NCBI RefSeq assembly: GCF_032716425.1
Contig: NZ_CP090419.1
Span: 2,358,001-2,422,000 of the forward strand
Length of the DNA stretch: 64,000 nt
Reading direction: 5' to 3'
Origin: Pseudoalteromonas sp. N1230-9
GTDB taxonomy: Bacteria; Pseudomonadota; Gammaproteobacteria; Enterobacterales; Alteromonadaceae
Below, one piece after another: positions 43,220 through 54,631 of this stretch. The number at the start of each line of letters is the position of its first letter. Within the stretch, counting starts at the first letter, position 1. Both the position numbers and the translations under genes were made by a program. The notes under the pieces were generated by a model that was not told where the DNA came from, ran no database searches, and saw nothing but the letters and a program-made list of their open reading frames with translations.

Positions 43220-45193
43220 TTACTCTGTTCCATCGAGTAAATAATGTTCTATACGCTCTACTCGACGCGGTTTACCTTGTAAAACAAGAATATCGCCAGC
43301 CATTAATACTGTTTGCGATGATGGGGCTTCTATTTCCCTGTCTTGTCGGCGCAGTGCTCTAACCGATACTCGGCGCTGTTCGAGCTTTAGCTCACTGATT
43401 TTTTGATTCACAGCAAACGCATATTCAGGCAGTGCAATAACGTGTAAATATTCTAATCGATCAGAACTGGTTTCTTCGCTATCAAGCTTATCCCCAGTAA
43501 AAAAGCCATTTAAAAATTGATAGCGATTACGGCGCTCTTTACTCACTCTGCGAATAATTCGTGTCATGGGTACACCAGACATATAAAGCACATGCGAAAC
43601 TAGCATTAAACTCGCTTCTAGGGTCTCTGGCACAACTTCTGTAACGCCTAACTCTTTGAGTGTTTCCAGCTCAGAATCATCTCGCATGCGGACTAAAATT
43701 TTAACTTTGGGCGCTATTTGTTTTATTGCATCAACAACGACTTGCGTTTGTTCAAAGTCTGCAAATGTAATAATAACAAGCCGTGCTCGCTCGACCCCTG
43801 CGGATTTTAAAATATCTTTTTGTTTTACATGACCAAAAATAATCGGTTCACCCGCAGCTTTTGCTTCTTGCAATAAAATAGGGTTACTTTCAATAGCCAC
43901 GTACTCAATGGCCTCAGGCTTAAGAAAACGAGCAACAGTTTGCCCTACACGCGAAAAACCACAAATCACCACATGATTATGATAAAGAGGGCTACTTGTA
44001 GCAGGCTGTTGCCAGTACTGACCTGCATGGGAAAGTAAACCAAAGCGCTTTAAAAGTACGGGGGTTTTCTCTATCAAATAAGGAGTGAGTGCCATTGATA
44101 AGACGCCCACGGCAATAAGAAATGATGCTTGCTCTGTGCTGATCAGCAAATGCTGCGATGCCAGTGCGATTAATACAAAACCAAACTCCCCCATTTGCCA
44201 GAGCATAATACCAGCAGCCACGGCATCTTGTTTACGCTCACCAATCACTTGCGCTGAAATTGCTAATACGGCAATTTTAAAAAAGAGCAGCCCAACTAAT
44301 ACGGCTAAGATCCAATACCAACTATTTAGCACATATAACACATCAAGCTGCATGCCGACCGTAACAAAAAATAGCCCCATTAAAATATCGCGAAACGGTC
44401 TAATATCAGCTTCTAATTGATGACGATACTGGCTCTCGCCTAGCATCATCCCTGCTAAAAATGCACCCAGTGCCATAGAAAGGCCAAATAAATACGTAAG
44501 GCCTGCTGCAAATAGTGCGACCAACAAGGTTGTTAAAACAAATAACTCATCGGTACGAACCAATGCTATCTCACTGAATACCTTAGGTAAAATCCATTTC
44601 CCAATTGCCCATAATAAAGCGCATACAAATGCCCCTTTGGTTAATGCGAAAGCCAGTGCGCCGGCAATGGCATCTGAGCCACTTTGCGCTAAAAGCGGGT
44701 AAACAATTAACAACGGAACAACTGCAATATCTTGAAACAGTAATACACCCACAGCCAGCTGACCACGCCGTTGATTCAGCTCGCCAGACTCCTTTAACAG
44801 CTTAACCACAACGGCTGTAGAAGATAGCGCCATTAGAGTTGCAATCGTAAAGCTGTTTAACAGGCTATGCTCAAGCACTAGCAAAATAATGATAAAGACA
44901 AGGCTAGTGACTACAACTTGCAATGATCCCAGCCCAAATACAATATTGCGCATTGCCATCAAGCGGGGAATCGAAAACTCAAGCCCAAGGCTAAAGAGCA
45001 AAAACACAATACCGAGTTCTGCTACAAAATGCATTTCATGGCTTTGCGCCATCCAGCCAATGCCGTGGCTTCCCGCCAACACACCGGTTGCCAAGTAGGC
45101 AAGAATAGGAGGTAAACCAATTCGTTTGAAGAACCAAACAAATACAACGGCAGCGACAAGCAAGCCAAACACTTGAATCAGTACATTTTGCAA
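43220..45193 (-). CDS. CPA2-family cation:proton antiporter with TrkA domains (KefB/YbaL-like)
   Basis: A 657-residue protein. The first 380 residues hold about 12-13 hydrophobic helices of the Na+/H+ exchanger fold (LGIVFLLFSLGLEFS; FLLFQDIAVVPLL-like segment; MALGAFLAGMMLGES). A TrkA-N Rossmann domain (HVVICGFSRVGQTVARFL, about 397-414) and a TrkA-C domain at the end follow. It exports K+ or Na+ in exchange for protons under nucleotide control. TTG 45193 is the start, with AAGGAG 8 bp before it. No KefF/KefG-type ancillary gene is adjacent. Confidence 0.9.
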   Translation of the reverse strand: MQNVLIQVFGLLVAAVVFVWFFKRIGLPPILAYLATGVLAGSHGIGWMAQSHEMHFVAELGIVFLLFSLGLEFSIPRLMAMRNIVFGLGSLQVVVTSLVFIIILLVLEHSLLNSFTIATLMALSSTAVVVKLLKESGELNQRRGQLAVGVLLFQDIAVVPLLIVYPLLAQSGSDAIAGALAFALTKGAFVCALLWAIGKWILPKVFSEIALVRTDELFVLTTLLVALFAAGLTYLFGLSMALGAFLAGMMLGESQYRHQLEADIRPFRDILMGLFFVTVGMQLDVLYVLNSWYWILAVLVGLLFFKIAVLAISAQVIGERKQDAVAAGIMLWQMGEFGFVLIALASQHLLISTEQASFLIAVGVLSMALTPYLIEKTPVLLKRFGLLSHAGQYWQQPATSSPLYHNHVVICGFSRVGQTVARFLKPEAIEYVAIESNPILLQEAKAAGEPIIFGHVKQKDILKSAGVERARLVIITFADFEQTQVVVDAIKQIAPKVKILVRMRDDSELETLKELGVTEVVPETLEASLMLVSHVLYMSGVPMTRIIRRVSKERRNRYQFLNGFFTGDKLDSEETSSDRLEYLHVIALPEYAFAVNQKISELKLEQRRVSVRALRRQDREIEAPSSQTVLMAGDILVLQGKPRRVERIEHYLLDGTE

Positions 45194-45331
45194 GCAATAA
45201 ACTCCTTTCGACTTGATGACCAGCTATACCTTTCTTTAAATATAGCAACCATTTGTTTCTCAGCCAGTTTAAAAAAGTGGCACAAATCTCGCTTACTCAC
45301 AGTATCTAAACACTCCGGGGGGAGAATTATC

Positions 45332-46228
45332 GTGGAAAATGTCCATATTTTGACGCAGCGAGTGTCTGCACGTGGCGAATTCATGCCATTTTCGGCAGAG
45401 TATTACCGAAATAATGAACTAAGCAATGCGCATGGCCTTGTAGCGAAATTACAGACAACTCTATCAATTGAGGAAATTCTTACAATTTTTGCTGACCATG
45501 CTAAACAATTAATAAACTTGTCGGGTTTGCAATTTCAGTCTTCCCTTGGTGTTTGCCAAAGTGCAGAAAGCGATACCAGCCAGACGCCTTATTCATTTGA
45601 TTTAGATATCGAAAATGAGCGCCTTGGTCAGCTAATATACTTTAGTAAGTTTCCTATGGGACAAGCTATAAAAAGCAAATTGCAACAACTGCACAGCGCA
45701 CTTATTTACCCATTACGTAATGCGGTTATGTATAACCGTGTATTACGACTTGCAACTAAAGATGCCTTAACCGGTCTCAATAATCGCAGCCAATTTAATG
45801 ACAGCTTGGCACAAAGGCTTGAGCGTTGTCGCAGGCAACACCGCCCATTTAGCTTGATGTTGCTGGATTTAGATAACTTCAAACAAGTTAACGATAATTT
45901 TGGTCACAAGATTGGCGATGATGTACTGCAAGAGTTTTCTAAAGTACTAAATAAAAGCGTACGCGGCACCGATTCAATCTTTCGTTTTGGTGGTGATGAA
46001 TTTGCTTTGCTTATCGATGACCCAGAATTTACAACCAACAAAGTGATTGCCGATCGCATTATGCACTTAGTTGCTCAGTCTGATTTAATGGCGCAATACA
46101 AGGTTACATCTAGCATAGGTTTTACACTTGCTAACAACCAAGACTGCGAAAACGAAGTATTTGCCCGTGCTGACAAAGGTCTTTACAAGGCTAAAGCAGC
46201 AGGCAGAAATTGCGCCAGAGCCTACTAA
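45332..46228 (+). CDS. Diguanylate cyclase (GGDEF)
   Basis: A protein of about 298 residues. I choose GTG 45332, which has GGGGGGAG 7 bp before it; an upstream TTG would overlap the antiporter start. The N-terminal 125 residues look like a small GAF-type sensor. The GGDEF domain has TKDALTGLNNRSQF, LLDLDNFKQVNDNFGH and the active site FRFGGDEFALLI. RGTD five residues before GGDEF is the inhibitory I-site. It should make c-di-GMP from GTP in the cytoplasm. No membrane segment is seen. Confidence 0.88.
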   Translation: MENVHILTQRVSARGEFMPFSAEYYRNNELSNAHGLVAKLQTTLSIEEILTIFADHAKQLINLSGLQFQSSLGVCQSAESDTSQTPYSFDLDIENERLGQLIYFSKFPMGQAIKSKLQQLHSALIYPLRNAVMYNRVLRLATKDALTGLNNRSQFNDSLAQRLERCRRQHRPFSLMLLDLDNFKQVNDNFGHKIGDDVLQEFSKVLNKSVRGTDSIFRFGGDEFALLIDDPEFTTNKVIADRIMHLVAQSDLMAQYKVTSSIGFTLANNQDCENEVFARADKGLYKAKAAGRNCARAY

Positions 46229-46234
46229 TCAAAT

Positions 46235-46265
46235 AGAAAGCCTAACATCCCCCGTTAGGCTTTCT
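46235..46265. terminator. Bidirectional terminator
   Basis: A 12-bp perfect stem, AGAAAGCCTAAC and its complement, with a 7-base loop. It lies between the GGDEF gene and the convergent small membrane gene, whose last codons form part of it. Confidence 0.8.
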
Positions 46266-46599
46266 TAACCATCAGCTTATAGCCCAGTAATACCAACCAA
46301 AAGCCAGAGAAAAAACCACTCAATAAATAAAGTAATGCAGCCATCGTGGTAAGCGGCGATATCACTACTAACGCCAATGGCGTAAGCACGCCTAAAATAA
46401 AGAAAATACCGCCTTTACCTGACCAATAAGCCAATAGCAATAACGAGCACACGACTCCGCCAGCCAACGCATAAAAGAGCGTATTTAAAGTCAACTGTGT
46501 GAAAACAACACTCGCAATTACTGCAACTAACACCGACAACACAAATCCAAGCGGTGCCTTCTTAACTAGTGATAAACCAGCATGTGGTTGTTCACTCAT
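46255..46599 (-). CDS. Small membrane protein downstream of tilS
   Basis: A 114-residue protein with four hydrophobic segments filling most of its length after a polar N-terminus (SEQPHAGLSLVKKAP). ATG 46599 is chosen: GGGAG lies 8 bp before it, and its ATGA overlaps the tilS stop. The family is not recognised; it could be an ATP synthase I-like or DUF-type membrane protein. It is coupled to tilS in one operon, which suggests housekeeping rather than cargo. Confidence 0.65.
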   Translation of the reverse strand: MSEQPHAGLSLVKKAPLGFVLSVLVAVIASVVFTQLTLNTLFYALAGGVVCSLLLLAYWSGKGGIFFILGVLTPLALVVISPLTTMAALLYLLSGFFSGFWLVLLGYKLMVKKA

Positions 46600-47903
46600 A
46601 CATCTATCTCCCAAAAAATTCCATCATCAGCACTGTGCTGAGCACTAACAAAATAGCCAACCACCTGAACTAGCTCATCGTTATAGTAAATAAGCGGCAC
46701 TTGCACACGTAACCAAGGAGCTACTTTGGCATCTTTAAACCAATGCTTTAAGGTATTTGAACCTGGCTTGTTAACTGGCTTAATTCGAGCCTGTGGATTA
46801 TTGAACATAACCTTCACTTGCTCATTTTCTAAAGGCATACGAACACCTTTGCCTCTATGCGGCGCAAGCATTCTGCCATCAGACAACTGCACGGGCTGTA
46901 AGTCAATCATCATTGCATCAGGAGCAGCTTGCTCAACAACAAAATACCAATGCTGTTGATGACGGCGCACATCACCGCTTTGCAAACTAATTTTCAATTG
47001 CGCATCAGCCTGCGCTGTTAAGCCTTGTTCAATAATTTGCCGCAGCTGATTTTCAGAAGGCAATTGGTGAGTAAATTGATTAAGCCACGCACGCACAAGG
47101 TTGGCTTGGCGAACTTCACTAAACTTTGCAACGGACCCACAACTTAAGCCCCCGTGCTGATTTTGACACTGTGCAAGGTCACTTTGCGTATATTCATCAA
47201 GTAGCGATTGCTGTTTCTGTAACAGTCGAATACTGCGCGCTGCACTTTTTTCAAACCCTTGAAAACGCTCCGTTAAAATCGGCATAACCTGATGACGTAA
47301 AAAATTACGGTCAAAACGCTCATCGCTATTTGAATCATCTGTGATATGAGTAATGGCAAATTCATCAGCAAACTGTTCAATTTGCTCACGAGTAATATTA
47401 ATGAGTGGCCTAAAACATACGCGTCCTGACGCGAGTAGTCGCTGCTGTTGCATCGATGCCAAGCCTTGCAAGCCTGAGCCACGTTTGAGTCGCAACAAGA
47501 AGGTTTCAAGCTGATCATTTAAATGCTGACCAAGCAGTAACACATTGCCTGCTGAACAGTTTTCATCGAGTGCTTGGTATCTTGCCTCTCGGGCTTGTGC
47601 TTCAAGTGAGGTGCGTGCACGCTCAACAATTTCAACGCTCACCGCTTTAAATGCTACATCAAGTTTTTCACATAACGATTGACAAAACCTTTGCCACTCA
47701 CCAGCATGTTGACTCAAACCATGATTGACATACACCGCTTCGATTTCAAGTTCAGGATACTGCATTCGCACAGTAGTCATTAAATGTAATAACACAACCG
47801 AATCAACACCACCGGATAAAGCCACACTAAAGCACCTGTGCTGAGTATTCAGTAAAGGCTGTAATTGAGCTAAAAAATGGTGATATAAATCTGATGTTTG
47901 CAT
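46596..47903 (-). CDS. tilS: tRNA(Ile)-lysidine synthetase
   Basis: A protein of about 435 residues. The ATP-pyrophosphatase P-loop is ALSGGVDSVVLLHL (about residues 27-40), followed by YVNHGL and the LGQHLNDQLETFLLRLKRGSGLQGL helix typical of TilS. A TilS substrate-binding domain and a C-terminal domain follow. It converts C34 of tRNA-Ile2 to lysidine so that AUA is read as Ile; it is essential. ATG 47903 is preferred to TTG 47924. It follows accA after a terminator, as in many gammaproteobacteria. Confidence 0.94.
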   Translation of the reverse strand: MQTSDLYHHFLAQLQPLLNTQHRCFSVALSGGVDSVVLLHLMTTVRMQYPELEIEAVYVNHGLSQHAGEWQRFCQSLCEKLDVAFKAVSVEIVERARTSLEAQAREARYQALDENCSAGNVLLLGQHLNDQLETFLLRLKRGSGLQGLASMQQQRLLASGRVCFRPLINITREQIEQFADEFAITHITDDSNSDERFDRNFLRHQVMPILTERFQGFEKSAARSIRLLQKQQSLLDEYTQSDLAQCQNQHGGLSCGSVAKFSEVRQANLVRAWLNQFTHQLPSENQLRQIIEQGLTAQADAQLKISLQSGDVRRHQQHWYFVVEQAAPDAMMIDLQPVQLSDGRMLAPHRGKGVRMPLENEQVKVMFNNPQARIKPVNKPGSNTLKHWFKDAKVAPWLRVQVPLIYYNDELVQVVGYFVSAQHSADDGIFWEIDV

Positions 47904-47954
47904 TAAAAACCAATCAATATACAAGCATAATAGTTACAGGCATTATAAAACAAA

Positions 47955-47976
47955 AAAAGCCGCAAAAGCGGCTTTT
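47955..47976 (-). terminator. Terminator between accA and tilS
   Basis: Stem AAAGCCGC / GCGGCTTT with an AAAA loop and flanking A and T runs, 18 bp past the accA stop. Confidence 0.82.
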
Positions 47977-47993
47977 CCGTTTATAAGCTGTGT

Positions 47994-48950
47994 TTAGCAA
48001 TAACCAAACGACATTAAACGTTTGTAACGCTGATCAAGCATTTCATCTAGTGAAAGGCCTTGTAAGTCAGCAAGGTCACGCTTAAGTTGGTTTTTAAGGT
48101 TACGTGCCATCGCATCGTAATTACGATGTGCGCCACCTAGTGGCTCATCAATGACGTTGTTAATTAAATCAAGCTCTTTAACACGTGCAGCAGTTACACC
48201 CATCGCCTCTGCAGCTAATGGTGCTTTATCTGCGCTTTTCCATAATATTGATGCACAACCTTCCGGTGAAATTACAGAGTAAGTACTGTATTGCAGCATG
48301 TTTACACGGTCACCCACACCAATTGCTAATGCGCCACCTGAACCACCTTCACCGATTACGGTACAGATGGTTGGTACTTTTAACGCCGCCATTACTTTTA
48401 GGTTACGTGCAATCGCTTCACTTTGACCACGCTCTTCAGCACCAACTCCTGGGTATGCACCTGGGGTGTCGATAAAGGTCATGATTGGCATTTTGAAACG
48501 CTCAGCCATTTCCATTAAGCGCAATGCTTTACGGTAACCTTCAGGCTTTGGCATACCAAAGTTGCGTTTGATTTTTTCAGCCGTGTCACGCCCTTTTTGC
48601 TGGCCAATAACCATAACTGGTTGACCTTCAAAGCGTGCAACACCACCTAAAATAGCAGGGTCGTTAGCAAAAGTACGGTCGCCTGCTAGTTCGTCAAATT
48701 CCGTGAAAATGCGCTCGATGTAATCACGAGTATAAGGACGCAACGGATGACGGGCTAACTGAGAAACCTGCCAAGCACCTAATTCAGAGAAGATTTTCTC
48801 TTTCATTTCAGCGCTTTTCTCTTTTAATCGACTGACTTCCTCTTCTAATCCAAGGTCTAATTCGCCAGCGCGGCTTACATTTTGTAATTCTTCAATTTTT
48901 GCTTCTAATTCTGCGATTGGAAGCTCAAAATCAAGATAATTGAGGCTCAT
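47994..48950 (-). CDS. accA: Acetyl-CoA carboxylase carboxyltransferase, alpha subunit
   Basis: A 318-residue protein matching AccA in length and sequence ([59 protein letters not shown]). With AccD it moves the carboxyl group from biotin to acetyl-CoA, the first step of fatty acid synthesis. The dnaE-accA order is the conserved gammaproteobacterial one. ATG 48950 lies 16 bp after the dnaE stop, so the two are likely cotranscribed. Confidence 0.97.
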   Translation of the reverse strand: MSLNYLDFELPIAELEAKIEELQNVSRAGELDLGLEEEVSRLKEKSAEMKEKIFSELGAWQVSQLARHPLRPYTRDYIERIFTEFDELAGDRTFANDPAILGGVARFEGQPVMVIGQQKGRDTAEKIKRNFGMPKPEGYRKALRLMEMAERFKMPIMTFIDTPGAYPGVGAEERGQSEAIARNLKVMAALKVPTICTVIGEGGSGGALAIGVGDRVNMLQYSTYSVISPEGCASILWKSADKAPLAAEAMGVTAARVKELDLINNVIDEPLGGAHRNYDAMARNLKNQLKRDLADLQGLSLDEMLDQRYKRLMSFGYC

Positions 48951-48966
48951 GCTCTAAACTACCTAA

Positions 48967-51900
48967 TTAATTAAATTCTAGTTCTACATCTTGCGCCGCC
49001 ATCAGTGATAACTTATGAATTAAGTCATCACTAGGCGTAACACACCATTCGGTTCCTAAGGTAATCTCAGCCAACGCATCCGGACGTTGATAGAATACTT
49101 TTATAGGACAAGTACCAAACTTATAAGGCTCCAGTACTTTTTGTAAATTATCGAAGAAGTTCGCCTCGATTTGCACCATATTCAACGTCATTTTAATCGC
49201 TTTTATACGTTTTTCTCGCGCTTGAGCAATGGTGCATATGTCTCTAGCGGTCATTGTAATGCCACCGGAGAAGTTATCAAAGCTGACCTGTCCAGATATC
49301 ACCAAGATATTATTAACTTGTAGCATATCTTGGTACATTTCAAACTGTTCTGGGAATAAGCGTACATCAATACGGGCACTCTTGTCATCTAAAGTTACAA
49401 GACCCCAACGATTTCCTTTTTTATTAATAAGGGTTCGCGCATTAATAACAAGACCAGCTGCTGTTGACTGCACATCGCGGTTTGTCGGTTGTAGGTCAAC
49501 AAGGCGGCCTGATGTGTAGTGTCTTAGCTCTTTTCTATACTGATTTATAGGGTGACCAGTTAAATAAAGGCCCAACGTTTCTTTTTCGCCATCAAGCCAT
49601 TCGTTATCCGTTAAATCAGTTGCTTTTATAAATGCTTGTTCAACTTCGTCAGGCTCTGTGGCTAATAACCCAAATAAATCGGCCTGACCTAATGATTCAG
49701 CCTTATGATGCTGATCGGCCGCTCGCATGGCATCTTTTAAGCTCGCTAATAAAGTCGCACGACCTGGCTGGGTTTTATCTGGGCCTAACTGGTCAAGCGC
49801 ACCGGCATAAATTAGTTTTTCTACCACACGTTTATTTAAACGTTTTAAATCAACTCTCGCACAAAAATCAAATAAGTCTTTGAAAGCCCCACCTTCACTT
49901 CGTGCTTCTAAAATGGCTTCAACAGGCGCCTCACCTACTCCTTTAATAGCACCAATACCGTAAACAATCTCACCTTGACGATTAACCGTAAACTTGTACT
50001 CACCCGCATTTACATCTGGCGGTAACAAGGTCAGTTTCATGTTTTCACATTCATCAACCAAGGTAACAATTTTATCGGTGTTATCCATATCCGCCGACAT
50101 TACCGCAGCCATAAACTCTGCTGGGTAGTGGGTTTTCATCCACAGCGTTTGATACGACACCAATGCATAAGCCGCAGAGTGAGATTTGTTAAAACCATAA
50201 CCTGCGAACTTCTCTACCAAGTCGAAGATTTTCATTGCAAGTTCGCCGTCAACTCCGTTATTAACAGCTCCTTCTTCAAAGGTTGAACGTTGCTTTGCCA
50301 TCTCTTCTGGCTTTTTCTTACCCATCGCACGACGTAGCATGTCAGCGCCACCTAGCGTATAGCCAGCCAGTACCTGCGCAATCTGCATTACCTGTTCTTG
50401 ATAAAGAATGATACCGTAGGTCGGTTCTAGAATCGGTATCAAACTATCGTGTTGCCACTGCACATCTGGATAAGATAACTCTTCACGACCATGCTTACGG
50501 TCGATAAAGTTATCTACCATGCCTGATTGCAATGGGCCTGGGCGAAACAGTGCTACCAGTGCGATCATATCTTCGAAGCAGTCGGGCTTTAGACGACGAA
50601 TAAGGTCTTTCATACCACGAGATTCTAACTGGAATACCGCGGTGGTTTCGGCGCGTAGCAATAACTCAATACTTGGCTTATCATCAAGTGGAATGGCGTT
50701 GATATCAACCGGCTCTTTACCCTCACGAGCTAAGCGCTCGTTAGTCATATCAATTGCCCACTGCAAGATAGTAAGTGTTCTTAGACCTAAGAAGTCAAAC
50801 TTAACTAAACCCGCCGTCTCAACGTCGTTTTTATCGAATTGCGTTACCGGGAATTTACCCTCATCATCACAATAAAGGGCGGCAAAATCAGTAATCGTTG
50901 TTGGCGATATTACAACACCACCGGCGTGCTTACCGGCATTACGTGTACACCCTTCAAGGATGCGACACATATCAATAAGTTCTTTGACCTCTTCATCACC
51001 GTCGTAGGCTTCTTGTAACCGCGGCTCAACATCAAACGCTTTAGCCAAGGTCATGCCCGGATCGCCCGGTACTAATTTTGAAATACGATCAACAAAGCCA
51101 TAAGGGTGACCAAGTACACGGCCTACGTCACGGATAACCGCTTTTGCAGCCATGGTACCAAAGGTAATAATCTGAGATACCGCGTCACGACCATAAAGCG
51201 CCGCTACGTGATCTATTACCTCATCGCGCCTATCCATACAGAAGTCGACGTCGAAATCGGGCATTGAAATACGTTCGGGGTTCAAGAAACGTTCGAATAG
51301 TAAGTCAAATTCGAGCGGATCAAGGTCGGTAATTTTTAGGGCATAAGCAACCAATGAGCCGGCACCTGAACCACGCCCAGGACCTACCGGAATATTGTTA
51401 TCTTTACTCCACTGAATGAACTCCATTACGATCAAGAAGTAACCAGGGAAACCCATTTGGTTGATTACGTCGAGCTCTATTTTTAAACGCTCGTCATACT
51501 CACCGCGTTTTTCTTTACGCTCTTGCTCATCTGGGAACAAGAACTGTAAACGCTCTTCAAGGCCATCTTCAGAGACCTTAACCAAGAAGTCTTCTATTTT
51601 CAGCGAACCGGTTGGGTAATCTGGTAAGAAGTAAGTCCCGAGCTGCACGGTTACATTACAGCGCTTGGCAATTTCAACAGTGTTTTCCAGCGCTTCAGGA
51701 ATATCACTAAATAGCTCAGCCATTTGCTGTGCTGTTTTTAGGTATTGCTGATCTGAAAAGCGTTTAGGCCTGCGCTTATCTTCAAGCGTGTAACCATCAT
51801 GAATTGCTACGCGGATTTCGTGAGCTTCAAAGTTCTCAGGTTTTAAAAACACCACTTCGTTCGTTGCCACTACAGGTAACTGCTCTTGTGCGGCAAGCTC

Positions 51901-52458
51901 AACGGCTAAGTGTAAATAATCTTCTTCTAATGGGCGCTCTGTTCGAATTAATTCAAGGTAGTAATGATCGCTGAAATGCTGTTTATAAAAGCTTACTACT
52001 GACTCAATAAGCCCTGCATTACCTTTAAGCAGTGCTTTGCCTAAATCACCATCTTTCGCGCCAGAGAGAATAATCAAGCCGTCTTTTAACTCAACTAACC
52101 ATTCACGATCAATAACTGGGCGATGAAATAAATGCCCGCGCTGATACGCCTTAGAAATCAATAATGTGAGATTTTTATAGCCGTCATTATCTTTCGCTAA
52201 TATGGTTATACGACATGGTTCATCTTCAAACTCAGGGCTTCTTAGCCAAAAATCAGCGCCAACAATAGGTTTAATACCCGCGCCATGGGCAGCACCATAA
52301 AAACGCACCAAACCACATAAGTTCATTTGATCGGTGATTGCCAGCGCAGGCATTTGTAACTCTTCAGCCTTTGCAACTATTGGTTTTGTTTTAGCAAGAC
52401 CATCCACCATTGAGAAATCTGAGTGAACACGTAAGTGGACAAATTGCGGCGTTGGCAT
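48967..52458 (-). CDS. dnaE: DNA polymerase III, alpha subunit
   Basis: A 1163-residue replicative polymerase of normal length. Domains: PHP ([19 protein letters not shown] at the N-terminus), palm with the catalytic Asp pair in [16 protein letters not shown] (about residues 400-415), fingers with GKHAGGVVI, HhH motifs, an OB fold (about 985-1070) and the C-terminal tau-binding end. It starts at ATG 52458, which shares one base with the rnhB stop (TAATG). lpxB-rnhB-dnaE-accA is the standard gene order. Confidence 0.98.
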   Translation of the reverse strand: MPTPQFVHLRVHSDFSMVDGLAKTKPIVAKAEELQMPALAITDQMNLCGLVRFYGAAHGAGIKPIVGADFWLRSPEFEDEPCRITILAKDNDGYKNLTLLISKAYQRGHLFHRPVIDREWLVELKDGLIILSGAKDGDLGKALLKGNAGLIESVVSFYKQHFSDHYYLELIRTERPLEEDYLHLAVELAAQEQLPVVATNEVVFLKPENFEAHEIRVAIHDGYTLEDKRRPKRFSDQQYLKTAQQMAELFSDIPEALENTVEIAKRCNVTVQLGTYFLPDYPTGSLKIEDFLVKVSEDGLEERLQFLFPDEQERKEKRGEYDERLKIELDVINQMGFPGYFLIVMEFIQWSKDNNIPVGPGRGSGAGSLVAYALKITDLDPLEFDLLFERFLNPERISMPDFDVDFCMDRRDEVIDHVAALYGRDAVSQIITFGTMAAKAVIRDVGRVLGHPYGFVDRISKLVPGDPGMTLAKAFDVEPRLQEAYDGDEEVKELIDMCRILEGCTRNAGKHAGGVVISPTTITDFAALYCDDEGKFPVTQFDKNDVETAGLVKFDFLGLRTLTILQWAIDMTNERLAREGKEPVDINAIPLDDKPSIELLLRAETTAVFQLESRGMKDLIRRLKPDCFEDMIALVALFRPGPLQSGMVDNFIDRKHGREELSYPDVQWQHDSLIPILEPTYGIILYQEQVMQIAQVLAGYTLGGADMLRRAMGKKKPEEMAKQRSTFEEGAVNNGVDGELAMKIFDLVEKFAGYGFNKSHSAAYALVSYQTLWMKTHYPAEFMAAVMSADMDNTDKIVTLVDECENMKLTLLPPDVNAGEYKFTVNRQGEIVYGIGAIKGVGEAPVEAILEARSEGGAFKDLFDFCARVDLKRLNKRVVEKLIYAGALDQLGPDKTQPGRATLLASLKDAMRAADQHHKAESLGQADLFGLLATEPDEVEQAFIKATDLTDNEWLDGEKETLGLYLTGHPINQYRKELRHYTSGRLVDLQPTNRDVQSTAAGLVINARTLINKKGNRWGLVTLDDKSARIDVRLFPEQFEMYQDMLQVNNILVISGQVSFDNFSGGITMTARDICTIAQAREKRIKAIKMTLNMVQIEANFFDNLQKVLEPYKFGTCPIKVFYQRPDALAEITLGTEWCVTPSDDLIHKLSLMAAQDVELEFN

Positions 52459-53063
52459 TAGCGTTGCTCTCCTTTTAACGCCAAAATGCGCTGTACAGGT
52501 TTAAAGCTTTTACGATGCTCTGCAATTGCACCGTATTGTTCAAGTGCCGCAAAATGTGCTTTTGTCGGGTATCCCTTATGGCCTGCAAAACCATAATCTG
52601 GGTAACGTTTATCAAGCTCAATCATTTCATCATCGCGGGCAACTTTAGCCAAAATGGACGCTGCTGAAATTTCAGCTACTAAACTATCACCTTTTACAAC
52701 AGCTTGAGCAGGGACCGTTAATTGAGTTGGCACACGATTACCATCAATAAATACAAACTCAGGCTTTACACTCAAGCCTTCAACAGCACGACTCATTGCC
52801 AGCATAGTGGCATGTAAAATATTTAATTCGTCAATTTCACTTGGGCTACAACGGCCAATAGCATAGCAAAGTGCTTTTTCTTTTATTTCGGTTGCAAGCA
52901 ATTGACGCTTTTTATCGGAAAGCTTTTTTGAGTCAGTTAAGCCTGCAATAGGTTTAGCAGGATCTAAAATAACCGCGGCTGTGACTACATCACCGACTAA
53001 TGGACCACGGCCAACTTCGTCGACACCCGCAATAAAGTTAACGTTAGGTCGTTCAATCTGCAT
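52458..53063 (-). CDS. rnhB: Ribonuclease HII
   Basis: A 201-residue protein with the N-terminal active-site motif [19 protein letters not shown] and later acidic residues in [12 protein letters not shown] and [15 protein letters not shown]. It removes ribonucleotides and RNA from DNA-RNA hybrids. It is packed between lpxB (11-bp overlap) and dnaE (1-bp overlap), so the three genes are translationally linked. Confidence 0.97.
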   Translation of the reverse strand: MQIERPNVNFIAGVDEVGRGPLVGDVVTAAVILDPAKPIAGLTDSKKLSDKKRQLLATEIKEKALCYAIGRCSPSEIDELNILHATMLAMSRAVEGLSVKPEFVFIDGNRVPTQLTVPAQAVVKGDSLVAEISAASILAKVARDDEMIELDKRYPDYGFAGHKGYPTKAHFAALEQYGAIAEHRKSFKPVQRILALKGEQR

Positions 53064-54210
53064 CTAGTAACTCCGCAACTGCAGCCGCAGCTTGTTCATT
53101 GGCATTTAATCTAATTTCTTTGTGAATAGCTAAAAAGCGTGCTTTCAGTTTTGCATTATCGGAATTTAACATGGGTGTTAATGCATCAACTAAGTTCTCA
53201 ACATTACACTCTGTTTGCAAATATTCAGGCACCAGCTCTTCATCTGCCAATAAATTTGGCAATGAAAAATATTTAATATTGAAAGTGAATAATGTTTTGA
53301 AAATCCAATAACTCATTGGTTTTATTTTATATCCAACAACCATAGGTTTTTTATAAAGCATGCCTTCAAGTGTTGCCGTACCTGATGCGAGTAAAATAGC
53401 ATCCGCTGCTTGCATAGCGAGGTTTGATTTACCGTCTAATAGCGCTAACTTTAACTGTGGTGCTGTTTTTTCTAACACATCGCAAAATTGGGCTTTGCGT
53501 TTTTCATTAACTAAGGGCACCACAATTTTAAGCTCTGGGTTCGCAGCTTGTAGCTTTGCAGCTGTTTGAATATAAGTTTCGCTTAACAGGCCGACCTCTG
53601 AGCCTCGACTGCCTGGTAATAACGCAAGCACCTTATCCGTTTGAGCTAAACCTAACTGATGGCGTGCATCATTTTGGTCATGTTCAAGCGCAATATCATC
53701 TGCAAGCGTATGCCCAACAAATGTACAAGGCACATTATGCTTATCATAAAATGCTTTTTCGAACGGTAACAGTGCTAACACTAAGTTAGTTGCAGCACTA
53801 ATTTTGTGAATACGTTTTTCGCGCCATGCCCACACCGACGGACTAACATATTGAACCGTTTTGATACCCGCCTCTTTTAAAGGCTTTTCAACACGCAAGT
53901 TAAAGTCTGGTGCATCAATACCAATAAATACATCAGGTGGGTTATCGATAAAGTGCTGTACAAGCTGCTTACGAATTTTTAGTAAACGCGGTAAGCGGCC
54001 TAAGACTTCAACGAGCCCCATAACCGATAATTCGTCCATATCAAATAGTGTTTTGCAGCCAGCCGCTTGCATACGAGGGCCTGCAATGCCTTCAAATATG
54101 GCATCTGGAAAACGGACTTTAAGTGCTTTTACCAGTCCCTCACCTAAAATATCACCTGATAACTCGCCTGCCACCAAGGCAATACGTAACGGCTTTTTTT
54201 GTTCTTTCAT
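53053..54210 (-). CDS. lpxB: Lipid-A-disaccharide synthase
   Basis: A 385-residue GT19 glycosyltransferase. Motifs: [20 protein letters not shown] at the start, [27 protein letters not shown] and [11 protein letters not shown]. It joins UDP-diacylglucosamine and lipid X at the inner membrane surface. In E. coli lpxB directly follows lpxA; here about 7.2 kb with cydABX-cydDC and an RlpA-like gene separates them. A new promoter must therefore drive lpxB from the 54211-54631 region. Confidence 0.96.
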   Translation of the reverse strand: MKEQKKPLRIALVAGELSGDILGEGLVKALKVRFPDAIFEGIAGPRMQAAGCKTLFDMDELSVMGLVEVLGRLPRLLKIRKQLVQHFIDNPPDVFIGIDAPDFNLRVEKPLKEAGIKTVQYVSPSVWAWREKRIHKISAATNLVLALLPFEKAFYDKHNVPCTFVGHTLADDIALEHDQNDARHQLGLAQTDKVLALLPGSRGSEVGLLSETYIQTAAKLQAANPELKIVVPLVNEKRKAQFCDVLEKTAPQLKLALLDGKSNLAMQAADAILLASGTATLEGMLYKKPMVVGYKIKPMSYWIFKTLFTFNIKYFSLPNLLADEELVPEYLQTECNVENLVDALTPMLNSDNAKLKARFLAIHKEIRLNANEQAAAAVAELLDAD

Positions 54211-54631
54211 TCGTTGATAATTCGCAACTTAAAGGCACATATAAAAATTAGTTTACCGTGTTTTAGCAACAGGATAAATGTCACACGCTGAATAAATACT
54301 AGAAATTGAAATTACGCTCAAAGGTTAAGCATTTAAGCCTCTTTATAAGGCTTTAAAGTTCGACATACCAAAGACTGATACCTCAAATGAAGTAATCGAT
54401 ACCCATTAAGTAATAACTGAATATCTTATTCTTTAAAGTAATTAATCATTTGAAACTTTAGAGCTTTATCTCTAACCTGTAGAAATGGTGAGCAGTGGTT
54501 TCACCTTATTTTCTTATTTATCTATTGACTAAAATGAATACAAGGTTACTATTTACAAAGTTTCAATAAATACTGAAACTTGAATAATTTAATTTGTCGT
54601 GTCTACCGCACCGTTTACAAGGAGCCAACCA
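54211..54631. promoter_or_regulatory. Divergent promoter region between lpxB and cydA
   Basis: No gene is supported in 421 bp. A reasonable cydA promoter is TTGACT (54525-54530), a 16-bp spacer and TACTAT (54547-54552). The cydA ribosome site AAGGAG follows at about 54619. Oxygen control by ArcA or FNR is usual for cydAB, but I do not see a full TTGAT-N4-ATCAA site. Confidence 0.5.
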